From assembly GCA_032160945.1 (NCBI GenBank), contig JAVHTL010000146.1: a DNA stretch of 8,035 bases; one strand, written 5' to 3'. The position numbers were made by a program, and so were the translations under genes. Under the pieces are notes generated by a model. That model had not been told where the DNA came from. It did not search any database and saw only the letters and a list, made by a program, of their open reading frames with translations. Shown here one piece after another: positions 5,297 to 8,035 of the stretch; the first letter of the stretch is position 1, and the number at the start of each line of letters is the position of its first letter. Source of the DNA: Fervidibacter sp032160945. GTDB taxonomy: Bacteria; Armatimonadota; Fervidibacteria; Fervidibacterales; Fervidibacteraceae.

Positions 5297-8035
5297 TTAC
5301 GAAACGGAAATTCTCCGTTGTTTTCTTAGTTTGAACCAAATCTGCCTTAAGGCATCCTGAATTTGCTGCGAGTTTACAGGTTTCGTCAATGCGATGTTAA
5401 CGGCACTGCTTAGTTCTTCTGGCTTGAGTTTGAAGCCCCAACCTGAAAGCAAAATGATGGGCGTATTGGGCGAGATTTCTTTGACTCTTTTGGCAAAAGT
5501 AATTCCGTCCATCTTGGGCATGCCCAAATCGGTGATGACGACATCAAAGGGATTACCCCTCATGTGGTAACTTTGAAAGACCTCAAGACCTTCTTCGCCA
5601 CTGGTGGCAGTCAAAACGATGTGACCATTCCTTCTCAGCAAAAGTGCAATCGTTTCGCGGACGGAAGGTTCGTCGTCAACAACCAGCAATCTCAAAGACG
5701 GAACTTCACCAGGTGGCAACTCAAAGAATTGAACCGTCCTGCTGGGGAAGAAAAGTCTAACCGTCGTTCCTTTACCAAGTTCGCTATCAATTTCCATGTA
5801 ACCTTCATGCCGTTGGACGGTGCCATAAACGACGGACAATCCCAAGCCGGTGCCCTTTTCGCCCTTAGTGGTAAAGAAAGGTTCAATTGCACGATGCTTA
5901 GTCTCTTCTTCCATGCCGATGCCTGTGTCAGAAACTTCAACGACAGCCCATGCCCTCCCCCCTTTGTCGTGTCTGTAAGTTCTGACTACCAATTTTCCGC
6001 CTTCAGGCATGGCATCAACGGCATTGAGGATAAGGTTGACGATTGCTTGCCTAATTTCGCTGGGAACGCCCATCAAAGGTGGCAAATCTTGAGCCAGTTC
6101 CCGTTCCACATGAATAACAATGCCTCGCTCTAATGGCATGTTGAACCATTTTGGTCTCGTCATTTCCAAAGCATCTTCGCAGAGGGCATTCAAATTCACT
6201 GGCTCAGGCGCTTCTATTTCGGTGCGCGGTCTATAAAACTCCCGCATCCTTTTCACTGTTGTGGCAATATCTTTCGCCGACTTGGAAATGGTCTCAGAAG
6301 CATGTTTGACAATGGGGTCATTGTGTTCAGACAGAACTTCAGACAGACCAAGAATTGGGACGAGAGCATTGTTTATATCGTGAGCAATGCCACTTGCCAC
6401 TTGCCCTAATGCCCTCAATCGCTCTTGCTCAAACATTCGCTCTTGAACGGATTTCAATTCTTCGTAAGAACGCCGAACCTGCTGGAAGAGGGTTGAGTTC
6501 TTAATGGCAATTGAAAGGTAGCCACAGAAGGAGTTCAGGAACGCAGCATCATGCTCAGAAAACTCTTCTTTTCCAAAAATAAAGACCATGCCCCACAACA
6601 GGTCTGAGTCGCCGATACCGTGAGCGAAGAGGCTTTGGTAGCCCAGTTGAGTAAGTTTCTGAAAGACAGAACCAACGGACGATGAAAGGTTGCTGACATA
6701 AACGCTTTCACCAGACAAAATCTTCTTTTCCAAAACAGAAAAGTTCCCTCTTCTAAAGACCTTCCCCAATTGCATGCCCAAAATTTCCATCAAATCGCTT
6801 GCATTTTCACTGGCATTTTCCAGCACAAAACTTTCGGTGCTTTCCATGTATCGGAGTATGAGGATTGCAGAGTTGGGATAAATTTGAGAAAGCGTGTTGA
6901 TAGCAATTCGGATTATGCTATCGGCGTCCAGATTTGTGACAAGGCCACGGGATGCTTCCTGAAGGACTTGAAGTTTCTGCTGCATCTTAACCTCATCAGT
7001 TATGTCCAAAACGAACCCCTCGTAGTAAAGCACATTTCCATCTTCGCCTTTGACAGCCCTTGTCCATTTCGTAAACCAACGGATGCTCCCATCTTTGCGC
7101 TTAATGGGGTATCGGTAGTTAGCGACATAACCCTGTTCAACCATCAATTGCTTGAACCTCTCCCTGTCTTCAGGGTTCAGGTAAATTTGCGTAGGAATGT
7201 CAACTTTCATCAGTTCATCAACGCTATCGTAACCATGAAGGCGGGCAAGGGTTTCATTTGCCATAAGGAATTGACCTTCAGGAGTGCTGCGGTAAATGCC
7301 AACAGCAGCATTTTCAAAGATGTCACGAAATTCCCGCTCTGAACGCCGAAGCAATTCCTCATTTCGGCTTCTAACGATGGCAAATGAGATGTGGCGAGCA
7401 ACCGTCTGAGCCAATTGAATTTCGTCAGGGTGAAATTGGTGTGGCGAGTTGAAGTAAATCATAAATTTGCCCATCAATCTGCCTTGATAGACCAAAGGGA
7501 TAAACGCAAGGGCATAAATACCTTCCTTGAGGATGGTTTGACGAAGTTCACCTAATAACTCCTCGGCTTTGGTGACATCAGGGATGAGAATAGGTTGCGG
7601 ATTTGGTTCGTCTGCCTTCCAAGGGCTGTGCCCTTCAACGGCTTTACGATATTCTTCCGAAATACCAGACCATGCCTTAAATCGCATCACGCCATCAGAA
7701 TCAAAAAGCAAAATGGATGCCCTATCAGCCTCAAGGGCATTAATAACCCCTTGCAGGGCTTCTTGATAAATACTCTCCAAATCCGTTGCCTGAACCAGAG
7801 ATGCTGTGAGTTGGCTTAAGCAGAGCATTTGTCGCTCGGACAGTTTTCTTGCAATGGCAAAGGCAAGTTGGTTGACGATTGTCTGATACAACTCTACCTC
7901 GTCCCTTTCAAACTTTCTCGGTTGACTGAAGTAAATGCTAAGTCTGCCCCAAACCCTGTCCTGAATGATTATTGGTGAGCAAATAGCAGACCTTACACCT
8001 TCTTCAATCAAAATTTGCCTGAACTGTCCCAACTG
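5297..8035 (-). CDS. Soluble hybrid sensor histidine kinase (GAF-GAF-PAS-GAF-HisKA-HATPase-REC), N-terminus missing
   Basis: The frame is open to the right edge; residues are numbered from the TTG at 8032, which is probably not the true start. Domain order: end of a GAF (1-66), a second GAF (about 70-222), PAS with PAC motif (about 232-350, including KRKDGSIRWF), a third GAF (about 355-515), a coiled-coil linker (515-540), HisKA with H551 in GIAHDINNAL, and HATPase_c (about 655-765). The ATPase has its N box at N666/N670, DTGIG at 702-706, FFTTKG at 719-724 and GTGLGLS at 727-733. A C-terminal receiver (780-895) has D786/D787, phosphoacceptor D835, S863 and K884. All catalytic residues for autophosphorylation and intramolecular phosphotransfer are present. 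No membrane helix occurs in this part, so sensing is likely cytosolic through the GAF and PAS domains; the ligand is unknown. No DNA-binding output domain follows the receiver, so a separate partner is expected, and none lies in the window. Confidence 0.9.
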   Translation of the reverse strand, partial: QLGQFRQILIEEGVRSAICSPIIIQDRVWGRLSIYFSQPRKFERDEVELYQTIVNQLAFAIARKLSERQMLCLSQLTASLVQATDLESIYQEALQGVINALEADRASILLFDSDGVMRFKAWSGISEEYRKAVEGHSPWKADEPNPQPILIPDVTKAEELLGELRQTILKEGIYALAFIPLVYQGRLMGKFMIYFNSPHQFHPDEIQLAQTVARHISFAIVRSRNEELLRRSEREFRDIFENAAVGIYRSTPEGQFLMANETLARLHGYDSVDELMKVDIPTQIYLNPEDRERFKQLMVEQGYVANYRYPIKRKDGSIRWFTKWTRAVKGEDGNVLYYEGFVLDITDEVKMQQKLQVLQEASRGLVTNLDADSIIRIAINTLSQIYPNSAILILRYMESTESFVLENASENASDLMEILGMQLGKVFRRGNFSVLEKKILSGESVYVSNLSSSVGSVFQKLTQLGYQSLFAHGIGDSDLLWGMVFIFGKEEFSEHDAAFLNSFCGYLSIAIKNSTLFQQVRRSYEELKSVQERMFEQERLRALGQVASGIAHDINNALVPILGLSEVLSEHNDPIVKHASETISKSAKDIATTVKRMREFYRPRTEIEAPEPVNLNALCEDALEMTRPKWFNMPLERGIVIHVERELAQDLPPLMGVPSEIRQAIVNLILNAVDAMPEGGKLVVRTYRHDKGGRAWAVVEVSDTGIGMEEETKHRAIEPFFTTKGEKGTGLGLSVVYGTVQRHEGYMEIDSELGKGTTVRLFFPSRTVQFFELPPGEVPSLRLLVVDDEPSVRETIALLLRRNGHIVLTATSGEEGLEVFQSYHMRGNPFDVVITDLGMPKMDGITFAKRVKEISPNTPIILLSGWGFKLKPEELSSAVNIALTKPVNSQQIQDALRQIWFKLRKQRRISVS

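Noticed and set aside
5564..6133. Long plus-strand frame opposite the kinase ATPase and receiver domains (a similar one lies at 6770-7342)
   Set aside because: The kinase motifs on the minus strand explain the sequence; the plus frames have no ribosome site or domain.
1..8035. CRISPR arrays, tRNA or rRNA genes, toxin-antitoxin or defence gene clusters
   Set aside because: No spaced direct repeats, no tRNA or rRNA signatures and no defence-type protein motifs are visible on either strand.

Overview
This 8,035-base window holds five recognisable protein genes and one partial gene of unknown function. It also contains a compact inverted-repeat element in the only sizeable non-coding stretch. 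Base composition is moderate, many starts are TTG or GTG, and Shine-Dalgarno sites are clear, so this is bacterial chromosome. A large unusual glycoside hydrolase, a multi-GAF hybrid kinase and an RDD protein would fit an environmental lineage such as Armatimonadota (Fervidibacteria-like). That placement is an impression from memory, with no phylogenetic support here.

Layout: (1) Bases 1-308, plus strand, hold the C-terminal end of an unidentified protein that enters from the left edge. (2) Bases 390-4000 form a minus-strand, operon-like series. A RidA-family enamine/imine deaminase (3623-4000) comes first, then an M20 ArgE/DapE-type metallopeptidase or deacylase (2451-3593), then a GH106-like glycoside hydrolase with a possible signal peptide (390-2414). 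The gaps are only 29 and 36 bases. (3) Bases 4001-4462 are a divergent intergenic region carrying a 152-base MITE-like element at 4234-4385. It has 26-base terminal inverted repeats and a GC-rich set of mutually exclusive internal hairpins. (4) Bases 4463-5260, plus strand, encode an RDD-family membrane protein with a cytosolic C-terminal extension. (5) From 5297 to the right edge, minus strand, lies a soluble hybrid sensor histidine kinase (GAF-GAF-PAS-GAF-HisKA-HATPase-REC). Its N-terminus lies outside the window.

Functionally, RidA and the M20 enzyme plausibly share a role in amino-acid or peptide metabolism. The glycoside hydrolase joins them by position, but its substrate link is unclear. 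The RDD gene and the kinase are convergent, separated by 36 bases containing a small hairpin, and nothing shows that they cooperate. I found no complete, obviously new defence or mobile system. The most noteworthy items are the MITE-like element, the unassigned glycoside hydrolase in an amino-acid-type operon, and a two-codon reading frame whose stop overlaps the M20 start codon.
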